Positions 52,701 to 63,131 of a stretch of 64,000 nucleotides of DNA are shown one piece after another. A program made the translations under genes and the position numbers. The notes under the pieces were generated by a model, which was not told the DNA's origin, made no database searches, and saw only the letters and a program-made list of their open reading frames with translations. The stretch's first letter is position 1. Every line of letters begins with the position of its first letter. Origin of the DNA: Caprella mutica (lineage: Eukaryota > Arthropoda > Malacostraca > Amphipoda > Caprellidae); NCBI GenBank assembly GCA_947561585.1, contig CANNZV010000325.1, forward strand, positions 62,001 through 126,000. Direction: 5' to 3'.

Positions 52701-55700
52701 ATATCTAAGGTAGGTACAATAATAAAAACTGAGTAATAACTAAATGACTGGTATTTGATTTGATAATGGAATAGTTATCACAATAGATATTAACATAATT
52801 TAATTGAATACACTTCTCAAAGAGAAAGAGATAAGTAGGGTTACTTTGGGTTTTTATAGACACTTTGTATAATTATAAAACGGTGCTAGGAAAAATCGAC
52901 CACGGAAAATTCGTCAATGGAAAATTCGTCCACAGAAAATTCATCCGCGGCAAATTCGTCCACGGAAAAATCGTCCACGGAAAATTTGTCCGTTTCTTAA
53001 ATTTGGAATAGAAAGAAAGACATTATTGAGCGTTAACAATATAATATGCAAGAGATAATAGCAGTCACATAAAATCTGGTTAAATGAAAATAACACATAT
53101 ATTCAGCAGTTATAACTGTTGATGAAAAATGTATTCTATGAAGCTAATATATTGTGTTATCTATAATTAAAAATACAAAAATACATTAATCAAATATTTA
53201 AATTGAATAGCTGGACATTCTCAGTAATGCAATATTTGTCAAAAAAGTTCAGTTTCATTAGGAGTGCATTGCAATGCTAGCTATATTTGTTCGACGATAT
53301 CTCGATAGTTTTGCCTTTTACGCTGTGAGACAACTCTCTTTGTTTCAATTCTTTTTGTTTGGGTTAACTCTTCTACCAAATATTAGGATGCTATTTCTTG
53401 AACATTACAAAATTAAATTGAATATGACAGGTTTTCGCGTTGATTTCGTGTACCTGTTTTATTCCAATGTTCCTAGCTTTAAAGTAGTTAAAACATTGAC
53501 ATCCTCGCATAAATTTTCACTAACGCCAAACATTTTATCTTAAATTAAGTTAATAAAATTATCATATATCTATCAATTTCAATGTTTTATTGGACAATCA
53601 TGAATTTTGCAGTACAACAAACCATATAATGGATACAACAAAGTAGATTAGCAATGCACTATCACCAACATACATTAAACTACTTTATAAAAAAACATTT
53701 ATCATAACATTTTGATCCATTTAAATTAATTATTTTGGTTTAATGGACAAATTTTCCGGTCACGTTATAAAACAGATGGAGACTGGAATTTTGCTCTGCG
53801 GAAATTTACCAGTGTGGAATTTTGCCAGGCTAATTTTCCCCAGCGGAATTCTCCCTGTAGATTGTACTTTTCTAGGTTCAAATTGGGTATTACTAAATGT
53901 TCAATTGTGTATTAAAAATTCAAAAGCTAGATGCAATTTACATAAATGTAAAAAATTACTGTTACTTTAACTTATTGTACTTTAACAAGTTTTATTTAAC
54001 TAATCAATGTTAAATAGCCATGAAATTGAAAATAAAATCCACAGACAGATTCTCTTCTTATTCGGTTAACGATAACTTCTCGGAGCAAGTAAAGATGACG
54101 GATCAGAGTCCATTAAACTTTACTAGTTTAAATTCTGGTCCGTTATGTTTACTTGGTTATATTTGACCAATAATTGGAATAAGAATATAATTTTGGAATT
54201 ATAGATACCACATTGAAGGATTTAAGCAGATCACGTTTTTTTATCAATTCTTTCAATCAAAAAAATATGCAAAATTAATGTATAATAATTAATATTATCA
54301 TTTATAAGGTTGTATTTTTATAAAATAGTAAAGCAATTATTTTTTAAAACTAAAAAATGTATTCTGGTCCGTTATCTTTACTAGCCTAATTTCAGGTCCG
54401 TTATCTTCACTAGCATCATTTTTCCCAGATTGATGTAAGTTTAGATATGTATATTAACTTTTAGTACAATCATTTATTGTGTTTTTTCGATTCCAATGAC
54501 GTATTTCAATCTAGACATGCGATTTAGTTAAATATAGAAGAGAAAACTTACATCGTAGCATTTGAATTCATTTTTAAGAATTTGTGATGGTAACTTCATT
54601 TATGAAGATTTCTGTATTATGTACTACCATTAAATTATTTATAGAAAATATGAGTTCTCTCTGAAATATTATTTTCTGTTCAGACTGGTGTTCTTTCTTG
54701 CCTGGCGTTTGCAGCTAGTTGGATCAACACATCTCTATTCTCAAGGCTGATGACTAAATTGACTTTGAATAATAAATTATCAATATTGAGTGTACGGAGA
54801 ATTTCCATGGCATTAGGTAAGTTAAAACTGCAAATATATTTACTAAGAAATTAAAACTAAATTAGCAGTATGAAAACATTATTTATTTAGTAATACGTGT
54901 ACAAAATATTCTCTATATTCAATGCATACTAAATTAGTGAACTATTTGCCAGAGAAACAGTTGCAGTAGATCTTAATTAAGGGTCCCATACACTCTAAAA
55001 TATTTTTTTTTATTATACACCACAATTAAGAGATCTAATATAATATTATTTAAAAGTTATTTTGAGTTAAAAGTATTATTTTAATATTTGGATACATATC
55101 ACTAATTAAATATTAATGGTTTTTGAAAATATTTCTATTAATGAAGCTACGGTTCTGAAACTTACCAGCCTGATATAAAATTGAATTCTCTATCGTTTTT
55201 GTTCGTGGCATTTTTTCGATTAGACCCATAAAAGCGAGTTATTCGACTTTTTTTTCAAAAACATACTTCTTTTACAATTTTGAAGCTACGGCTTTAGGGT
55301 TTTTGCATTCGAATCTCCAAGAGACTATCTACAAAACGGTTTTCTTTGAATTTCGATTTAGTTTTCGAAAACAATGAGAAACATGAATAAATGGATTTTT
55401 TTTAAATTCAAAATTTCGAAAACAAATTCGATAATCAAAATTCAGAGAAAAAACAATTTGTAGAGAATTCACTGGGAAATCGAATGCAAAAAAAAAACCA
55501 ATGCCGTAGCTTCAAAATTATAAAAGCTACGGTATTGTTTCTGAATACCATTATTTGTCTGTATGGAGAAGTGCTAGAAAAACACATTCAAAGTTGCCTC
55601 CCATCTATAGCGCCGGGCTGACACCCAACACCTTCCCTTATGAGATATCGAGTGCCACTGACCAGAATTGCGAACAATACGTGTGCTTTGTGATCTGAGT

Positions 55701-56918
55701 AGGAGGTACTTTACCCGATATGGCGAGATAATTAATTATTACGAATTATTAGTGGCTGATAGAGAGTGTGTAAAACATCTAGCGACTCCCTAATCCTCGC
55801 CTCCCTCCCTCTCTTTCCCCCGAGTGGGTTATAGTGACTCTAGAGCTCTGATGTTTCACTCAAACATCTGGAAGGGTACTAGGTAGCTATTTACGAAATA
55901 AAATAAAAATAATAAAATTATGTGATTTTCCCTCAATTAATATAGCTTCTTCTACCTTCACAGCTGGGTACGTGCCAGCTATACTCTTCATTGCAATGTG
56001 TTTCGTGGGTTGCAACAAGTCTCTAGTTGCAGCATTATTTATATTGATTCAAGGAGTAGGAGGATGTCAGTATTCAGGGTCAGTGAATATAAAAAAAGAG
56101 GTTGCAAGTGACTACGGTAGGGTTTTATGTCAGATGTTATCAATAACTATTATATCTCATATAGAAAATTATATCTACTTGCTATCTATTAATGAATAAT
56201 TTTAGATATTTATTCTTTCAAGGCTTAAATGTTCATTTGTGGATTTATCACCACGATATGCAGGCATAATCAGTGGTATATCTTCCTCTTTTGCAAACTT
56301 GGCCGGCTTCTCATCAACTATAGTCATGGAACACTTGGTTGACAGTAATGTAAGTTCATGAATAAATTGTAACAATATTGGATCAATATTATCATAGAAG
56401 TTTGTATCAAATTTCTATATACTCTATTTCTATATTCCTCTTTAGCCATCGGTAATAGGTTGGCATTACGGGTTTCTCATCGCAGCTGCACTTTATGCAA
56501 TCACTACAACTATTTACTTGGCTACAGTTGATGTAGAAGTTCAACCCTGGAGTAGTTACCAAACAACAGGTTGATAGTCCTGTTATTACATGAATCAAAA
56601 TTGGACATTCATCTTTAACTTATTATAAATTATATTCATTTAACTTTACAGATGATAAAGTGGAGGAAGACGCTGATGGATTGCTAGACTCACCCTGGAG
56701 TTACGAAACAACAGGTTGACAGTTTTTGTTATTAATTTAATTTAAATTTGATATTGATCGACTGATAATGGGTTTTTTCTTTAACTTTTTATAAATTATA
56801 TTAATTTCTCTTTACAGATGATAAAGTGGAGGAAGTTGCTGATGGATTGTTAGACTCAGAAGACTTGGCTACAGTTAATGCAGAAGTTCATCCCAGGAAA
56901 TATGAAACAGATACATAA
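49726..56918 (+). CDS. SLC17-family transporter, copy C (12 exons)
   Basis: Exons 49726-49759, 49868-50067, 50236-50469, 50620-50707, 52171-52400, 52566-52709, 54684-54816, 55964-56078, 56223-56349, 56446-56569, 56652-56714 and 56818-56918 join into 530 codons plus stop. Exons 3 and 4 are almost identical to copy B. TM1 has RAN where A and B have RGN, and TM4 has the same Glu-to-Gly change as B (RFLVGVAGG). The Asn opening exon 7 in A and B is Thr here. Exon 10 has one extra Ser codon. Exon 11 is a chimera whose start matches exon 11 of the other copies and whose end matches exon 10. In the last exon a 4-bp insertion relative to B brings a TAA at 56916, removing about 20 residues of the tail. 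Substrate unknown. Confidence 0.85.
50727..51702 (-). mobile_element. mariner-like element in intron 4 of copy C
   Basis: The ends cagggt (50727) and accctg (51702) enclose sequence homologous to the element in intron 4 of copy B. The minus strand still shows, with stops, the third catalytic region (DLTPVYFSSMVLSNDSSINR) that is degraded in copy B. It lacks the foldback insertion seen in copy B. Both ends have lost the flanking TA on one side or the other. Confidence 0.6.
52882..53764. mobile_element. foldback element (family cggaaaattcgtcca), exact 9-bp target duplication
   Basis: It lies in intron 6 of copy C. The left end GGTGCTAGG is followed by about six units of cacggaaaattcgtc. The right end is CAAATTTTCCGGTCACG, its inverted counterpart. 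Both sides carry TTATAAAAC (52873-52881 and 53765-53773), an exact 9-bp duplication. The right arm is short. Further related ccgg-type sequence follows outside at 53780-53870. The 89-codon ORF inside (53274-53543) is AT-driven and not recognised. Confidence 0.8.
54076..54415. repeat. interspersed repeat with aagtaaagataacggacc motif, inverse copy
   Basis: The motif is present in direct form at about 54078 and in inverse form at about 54132, 54364 and 54393. Its neighbourhood is the reverse complement of 25219-25300 in copy A. The pair 54076-54096 and 54130-54156 forms a hairpin. Confidence 0.5.
55140..55560. repeat. palindromic element in intron 7 of copy C (gaagctacgg ends)
   Basis: Outer ends aatgaagctacggttctgaa (55143) and its complement near 55535-55560, plus an inner pair at about 55270-55330 and 55470-55525 (acaattttgaagctacggc; cattcgaat). 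The whole can fold back on itself. AT-rich, no coding potential, absent from intron 7 of copy B. Confidence 0.65.
55561..55880. other. less AT-rich insertion in intron 7 of copy C, unrecognised
   Basis: Base composition is clearly richer in G and C than the surrounding intron (for example the run of cctccctccctctctttccc). There is no ORF, no tRNA-like B box and no inverted termini. It is absent from copy B, so it is an insertion of unknown type, possibly a SINE or a piece of another locus. Confidence 0.4.
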
Positions 56919-57319
56919 TGGAGCGGAAGACATTATTGAATTAATTACAGATTCAGAATATGGAAAAAGAAATGATGCAGCATAGAAATGAATGAAAATG
57001 AAATAAGATGCAATATTGAATCTTATTTTGATATGTTGTATAGGATTGATTTCTTCATGCTCAATATGAAAAATTTCAAAATCGAAACTATTTGATAGTT
57101 GATTTACAACATATGTCAACTAATTATTTAACATTGCTTTAAATTTCAATTTACCCTCTCAAATAATTTTTTTTTCATATTTTAATGAATATCAAACGAA
57201 ATTTTACGAGAGTTATGTTGAAGGTTCCCTCCAATCTAAAAATTTATCACTCTATTCAATAGATCTAAGGCTACTGGTTATAAAATTTAGTACTAAATAT
57301 TTATTTTAATATGTAACAG

Positions 57320-57629
57320 AGTCACTAGAACCGACATTACATATGCTGTGGGTAATGTTTCTAAATTTTGTTCCAAACCAAATAGTAAACACTGGACAGC
57401 TGTTAAATGAATTATCTGATATCTGAAGGGTACCCAGAATCTTGGTATTATGTATTTAAATTATGAGTCAGAAATAGGTGGTTATTCTGACCCCGACTAG
57501 GCTGGTGACAGAAATGATATCTTGGCGGTCTGTTAAACAGACTTGTGTAGTCCTTTCTACAGCAGAGGCTGAGTATTTATTTGTTTCTGGCGCTGCTCAA
57601 GAAAAGGTATTTCTAAATATGTAATTTAT
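57320..57629 (+). pseudogene. Copia-type retrotransposon, RNase H part (first half)
   Basis: The translation, with stops and one frameshift, reads TRTDITYAVGNVSKF, HWTAVK, YLKGTQNLG, GGYSDPD and then CVVLSTAEAEY and SGAAQE. This is the classic end of the Copia polymerase with its RNase H domain. It stops at the foldback element starting at 57630. The other half is at 62590-62876 on the opposite strand. Confidence 0.85.
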
Positions 57630-58504
57630 GGTAGCCGGTAAATTGCTCGAAAACAATTGTTCGAAAGACAATTGCTCGAAAACAATTGCTCGAATGAACA
57701 ATTGCTCTAAAGAACAATTGCTCGAAAGACAATTGCTCGAAAAATAATTGCTCGAACGAACAATTGCTCGAATGAACAATAGATCGAATTATCAAATTGC
57801 TCGAATTAAAAAATTGCACAGTTTCCGATTATACAAAAGTCAGTTATTCATGAAGTGAAGCTGCACCTAACAATCCTTGTTTCTTTTTAGTAATTAATCA
57901 TTAATCATTCTATAAACTATTTTAATTACTACTCATTCTGCATAACCTTTTTTAGACCGTTTGTGTCATCTTGTATGTAACATGTGAATTGGAATCATTG
58001 GGTGAATCACTACTATTCATGTTTTTATCATAAAACCCGAAAAAATTTGTAGATTAATTTATTACTAGCCTATCTGTATGTGGCACCTCAATAGGAGAAG
58101 TAACTCAAAGTTATGGCAGAGTTTTAATGAATCTACAAATATTGGGGGGGTTTTATGATAAAAAGAACATGAATATTAGTGATTCACCACATGATTCCAA
58201 TTCACATGTTACATACGAGATGACACAAACGGTCTAAAAAAAGATTATGCAGAATGAGTAATAATTAAAATCATTTATAGTATGATTAATGATTAATTAC
58301 TAAAAAGAAACATTGATAGGTGCAGCTCCACTTCATGAATACCTACTTGAAATCGAAAACTGTGTAATTTTTCAATTCGAGCAGTTTGATAATTCGAGCA
58401 ATTGTTCATTCGATCATTTGTTCGTTCGAGCAATTGTTTTTCGAGCAATTGTTTTCGAGCAATTGTCTTTCGAGCAATTGTTTTCGAGCAATTTACCTAG
58501 AACC
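57630..58504. mobile_element. foldback element (family aattgctcgaaagac)
   Basis: The left arm, 57630-57830, has about ten units of caattgctcgaaa. The right arm, 58370-58504, is its inverted counterpart. The inner parts are also complementary (57830-57960 against 58225-58365), so nearly the whole element folds on itself. Termini GGTAGCCGG and CCTAGAACC. The left flank is GTAATTTAT (57621-57629). The matching 9-bp duplication is not at the right end but, inverted, at 62868-62876. No coding potential. Confidence 0.88.
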
Positions 58505-58796
58505 GAATACACCAAAACTTCTGTTGCTGATTCTTATTTCTGAATAATATTTATTCAAAGTTCACGGTCCTTAACTTGACTTTAGCCTAATTCGGTTATT
58601 TCAATTTTAATTTGACCACTATTCTCCGTGAATTCACAGTGTTTCTTTATATTGTGAAAGACTAAAGTGAAAACATTAATAAAAAAGTATTATTCTATCA
58701 CTTACGTGATATTTTAGTTATTCTGTTTAGTTCATTACCGTTTATCTCCTTAAATTTGGTATTTAAAGATAACGCCAAGTACCATGATAGCTCAAA

Positions 58797-59080
58797 AACC
58801 GAGACCGGTAATTTGATCTCCTGTAATTTGACTCCCTGGTAATTTTACTTCATGAAATTTGACACCCCGGTAATTTGATCTCCTGTGATTCGACACCGTG
58901 GTAGTTTTACCTCCTGAAATTTGACACCCCGGTAATTTGATCTCCTGTAATTTGACACCGTGGTAATTTGAACTCCTGAAATTTGACACCCCGGTAATTT
59001 GATCTCCTGTTATTTGACACCGTGGTAATTTGAACTCCTGAAATTTGACATACCGGTAATTTGAACTCCTATAATTTGAT
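58797..59080. repeat. tandem repeat, about 40 bp of two half-units
   Basis: Alternation of ccggtaatttgatctcctg and gtaatttgacaccgtgg type half-units, about seven full units. The left end reads gagaccggtaatttg, similar to the foldback termini, so this is probably one arm of such an element. The opposite arm was not identified. Confidence 0.85.
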
Positions 59081-59920
59081 TCTTGAATTAATTAAATATT
59101 ATGTAAATGTTATGTATAAATGCCGTATAAAAGATTTTAGGATATTTTCATTAGTTTATTGTCTTCTCATTTAAAAGAACAGCATCCGTGTTTCCTTTTT
59201 TGAAATACAATATAAGTATGTAATTTTATTGCTCATTAAAAAACCATAAGAGCACGACATATTTAGAGTATTATACAGCAAGAGATACCTGGGTCATATT
59301 ATCCAGTAGGGGCCAAATTACCTAGCACCTTCAACAACAGTGGTACCTAAACTCTTCACCTTATTGACCCATGGCTTACTTAATGATAATTGAGTAAGCC
59401 AAGATTGACCCCCTTATAAAATATTTGCCTTAGCATTGATCCTTGGTAGCGATCAAAAAAATATAGAGATTAGTAACGACATCAAATCCTTTTTATACAA
59501 TAACTGTTGACATATATTTTTATTTTAAATAATTAACATAAACGTTCTGCCAAGACAAATACGTTAGTATACCTCTGTAATAAAATTGTCCACGGTTTAA
59601 CTTTACATCAATAAGATGAAGAATGTTATTGATAAGCTGCATCATGACTTATCATGTTTGCTTGAAATTTTTTTATCGAATCCCCACGGTTCTTCCGTTT
59701 TAGTCTGTTGCTCTATTTTGTTGAAACTGCGTATTTATTTTTACACTAGAATGTTCAATTAGTCCTATTTATAAATAAATAATAAATAAATAAACTTCAT
59801 TGAAAATATGAAATACATTAGTAAATTCAACGGCAAAAACAACATTTTTAGCCTATGTAATGTTTGATACGGAAGTTTTCAAACAATAATAAACCCCATT
59901 GCGACAAATGTTTATTTACC
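59081..59920. other. AT-rich DNA, nothing recognised
   Basis: No ORF, RNA gene or repeat that I can assign. A run of aataaataaataaataa lies near 59775. Confidence 0.45.
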
Positions 59921-60070
59921 AACATTGGTGGGTATTTACCCACCAAATACCCGGTGTAGGATACTTTCCTTTACGAAAGTATCCCCTGCGGAATGTTTCA
60001 CAATAAGAGTTCCACCAAAGAAAATTCCACCAATGAAAGATTCCAACATGGAAAGTTCCACCACAAAATG
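59921..60070. repeat. short hairpins and ttccacca(a/t)(a/g)aaa repeat
   Basis: Two adjacent hairpins (gggtatttaccca near 59930 and ggatactttc...gaaagtatcc at 59957-59987) are followed by five units of agttccaccaaagaaaa type. The arrangement resembles the end of a palindromic element. Confidence 0.6.
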
Positions 60071-60720
60071 TTAAATGTATAAGTTTAGGTTATCGATCCA
60101 AGTGGGAGGTTGGGAGTTGGGGTCGATTAAAATTTCAACCTCTAAGGTATTTTAGGTTAGAAGCTTTCGAATAGAAATATATCTATTCATCGTCAGAAAC
60201 AAGGTTAAAATAGGGACTGAACAATGAACTTTTGACCAAATGTGTGTCGTAAGTAAGATAACAAATTCTTATCTGAACTCTTTATCTTTTATTTTGTTAC
60301 ATAATTCTTTATTATTTTTCTAGTATTTTTTCTAAATTTGATACCGAAAAAGTAGAAAAATAGCCTATTTTCTTTATATTCTATTAAAGCATTAATACGT
60401 ACGATTGGACTTATTATAAATGCAATGTATATATCACATGCAAGTGATGCTTATAACTAGGGTAGTGACAATATGCGTACAAAATCATAGATCCTGAAAA
60501 TATTATAGACGGATTAAATTAAAGACTGTTGAATCATTTTAAATCAGCGGTATATAGTAATCGATACCATTTTATATGTGGTTCTCAATATAACCACATG
60601 TGTGCTTTTACAGGTAAATGAAGATTATAAATCTCATAATATTTCAATGGAAGAATAAATTCTATTGAACAATGGAATGAAGAACATTTGCAGTGAAAAA
60701 ATAGCAATAGGGACACACAA
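60071..60720. other. AT-rich DNA, nothing recognised
   Basis: No gene or repeat identified before the 19-bp minisatellite. Confidence 0.45.
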
Positions 60721-60724
60721 CGAC

Positions 60725-62168
60725 ATAGAGTAAGATACAGCAAGAAATGGGTGATACAGCAAGAAATGGGTGATACAGCAAGAAATGGGTGATACAGCAA
60801 GAAATGGGTGATACAGCAAGAAATGGGTGATACAGCAAGAAATGGGTGATACAGCAAGAAATGGGTGGCACAGCAAGAAATGGGTGATGCAGGAAGAAAT
60901 AGGTGATACAAAAAAAAAATGGGTGATGCAAGAAGAAATAGGTGATGCAAAAAGAAATGGGTGATACAAATAGAAATGGGTGATACAGAAAGAAATGGGT
61001 GATACAGAAAGAAATGGGTGATACAGAAAGAAATGGGTGATACAGAAACAAATGGGTGATACAGAAAGAAATGGGTGATACAGATAGAAATGGGTGATAC
61101 ATATAGAAATGGGTGATACAGCAAGAATTGGGTGATACAGCAAGAAATGGGTGATACAGAAAGAAATGGGTGATACAGATAGAAATGGGTGATACAGCAA
61201 GAAATGGGTGATACAGCAAGAAATGGGTGATACAAAAGGAAATGGGTGATACAGATAGAAATGGGTGATACAGAAAGAAATGGGCGATACAGAAAGAAAT
61301 GGGTGATACAGATAGAAATGGGTGATACAGATAGAAATGGGTGATACAGCAAGAAATGGGTGATACAGGAAGAAATGGGTGATACAGGAAGAAATGGGTG
61401 ATACAGATAGAAATGGGTGATACAGAAAGAAATGGGTGATACAGAAAGAAATGGGTGATACAGATAGAAATGGGTGATACATATAGAAATGGGTGATACA
61501 GCAAGAATTGGGTGATACAGCAAGAAATGGGTGATACAGCAAGAAATGGGTGATACAGGAAGAAATGGGTGATACAGGAAGAAATGGGTGATACAGATAG
61601 ATATGGGTGATACAGTAAGAAATGGGTGATACAGATAGAAATGGGTGATACAGAAAGAAATGGGTGATACAGAAAGAAATGGGTGATACAGATAGAAATG
61701 GGTGATACAGATAGAAATGGGTGATACAGCAAGAAATGGGTGATACAGGAAGAAATGGGTGATACAGGAAGAAATGGGTGATACAGATAGATATGGGTGA
61801 TGCAGTAAGAAATGGGTGATACAGGAAGAAATGGGTGATGCAGAAAGAAATAGGTGATACAGAAATAAATGTGTGATACAGAAAGAAATCGGTGATTACA
61901 GATAGAAATGGGTGATACAGCAAGAAATGTGTAATACAGAAATAAATGGGTGATACAGCAAGAAATGGGTGATACAGAAAGAAATGGGTGATACAGCAAG
62001 AAATGGGTGATACAGCAAGAAATGGGTGATACAGCAAGAAAACAGCAAGAAATGGGTGATACAGATAGATATGGGTGATACAGCAAGAAATGGGTGATAC
62101 AGATTGAAATGGGTGATACAGCAAGAAATGGGTGATACAACAAGAAATGGGTGATACAGATTGAAATG
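60725..62168. repeat. 19-bp minisatellite (aaatgggtgatacagcaag), about 75 copies
   Basis: The units differ mainly at the end of the repeat (cagcaag, cagaaag, caggaag, cagatag, catatag). The order of variants recurs in blocks, for example the aaag-atag-atatag-caag series at about 61060-61140 and again at 61440-61520, so blocks of ten or more units were duplicated. The three very long minus-strand ORFs (312, 493 and 520 codons) arise because 19 units of 3 codons repeat in all frames. They are not genes. Confidence 0.95.
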
Positions 62169-62589
62169 GATGATTGAACAAACCACAGACAGACAAATTA
62201 AGATATGCAAACTATTTATGGGGGTGAAATTATAATAACTAACAAGCCGGGGTGAAATTCACTGGTGTGGAAAATACCGGTCACCGGCTCAGGCCTATCT
62301 TGTTCTGTGGTAGTAACCATTTACCATCTACTATGTAATCTTATAACTACGTTTGTGCTAATTAAGAAGGTAATGCAAATAAAGAAAAATGAACCACTCT
62401 CATTCCTCCAGTCAAACGAAATCATTATTTGTAATAAAAAGACTAGAAAAACTCAAAATAGATACATCTGAGTATGCAGCTGCTAAAAATCGGAGGTAAT
62501 TTTCGTTTTATGTGCAAATGATATGATAAGGATAGTTTAATTCTAATCAGAAATTAGCATATAATGATTACATTTTCAAATCTAATGTT

Positions 62590-62876
62590 ATGCAGATATC
62601 ATTCCAATCAACTTAACTAGTTTGGTAAATCTACCAGCAGGCAGCAGGTATAGTAGATTGGTAAACACATCAACCAACCTTTCTTCACTAGCACAGTGTT
62701 TAAATTCAATTTTATTTGACGACACTATAAGTCTCAAACGTAATGATACTTAAAATGTTTTGTTCTAGGATGATTTTTTTTTTGGAGATTTTCAGCAAGA
62801 CATATAACAGACTGATTATCATATAACAAGACAGCAGTATCCTTATTAAATAACATAAGTTCTAACAATAAATTAC
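62590..62876 (-). pseudogene. Copia-type retrotransposon, RNase H part (second half)
   Basis: The minus-strand translation reads NLLLELMLFNKDTAVLLYD, then NQSVICLAEN, then HPRTKHFKYHYV, with decay afterwards (EFKHCASEERLVDVFTNLL). This is the segment that follows STAEAEY...AAQE in Copia polymerases, so it continues the part at 57320-57629, with one frameshift at the junction. Confidence 0.85.
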
Positions 62877-63005
62877 GGTTCTAGGTAAATTGCTCGAAAA
62901 CAATTGCTCGAAAGACAATTGCTCGAAAACGATTGCTCGAAAAACAATTGCTCGAATGAACAATTGCTCGAAAGACAATTGCTTGAAAAACAATTGCTCG
63001 AACAA
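62877..63005. mobile_element. single arm of a foldback element (family aattgctcgaaagac)
   Basis: It starts with GGTTCTAGG and seven to eight units of caattgctcgaaa. No opposite arm follows within the window. It was probably a second member of the family that recombined with the one at 57630-58504. Confidence 0.8.
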
Positions 63006-63131
63006 ACATTTCTAAGTTAGATTGAAAACATCTGTTATTTCACAGCTGGTAATTATAACAGTGGAGGTAACTAAATATCATCTAAAAGCAGTTAGTGTGA
63101 AATAGCAGTGAGTCGTGGATGTGTGTACTTC

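Larger units (their letters stand above)
58505..62876. other. inverted segment, 4.37 kb
   Basis: Both edges coincide with foldback termini. If the segment is turned around, the two halves of the Copia polymerase become contiguous across the foldback element, on one strand, and the 9-bp target duplication GTAATTTAT is restored on both sides. It now contains a tandem repeat (58797-59080), AT-rich sequence, and the 19-bp minisatellite. Confidence 0.8.

Noticed and set aside
53274..53543. 89-codon ORF inside a foldback element as a possible transposase
   Set aside because: Composition is driven by AT-rich DNA (Phe, Leu, Ile, Tyr), it has no recognisable motif, and other foldback elements here have no counterpart.
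55561..55880. tRNA gene or tRNA-derived SINE in the GC-richer stretch
   Set aside because: I could find neither an A box and B box at the right spacing nor a cloverleaf.
60585..62210. Very long overlapping minus-strand ORFs (up to 520 codons) in three frames
   Set aside because: They come from the 19-bp repeat, which lacks stops in three frames of one strand. Open frames that overlap in all frames are a hallmark of a tandem repeat, not of a gene.
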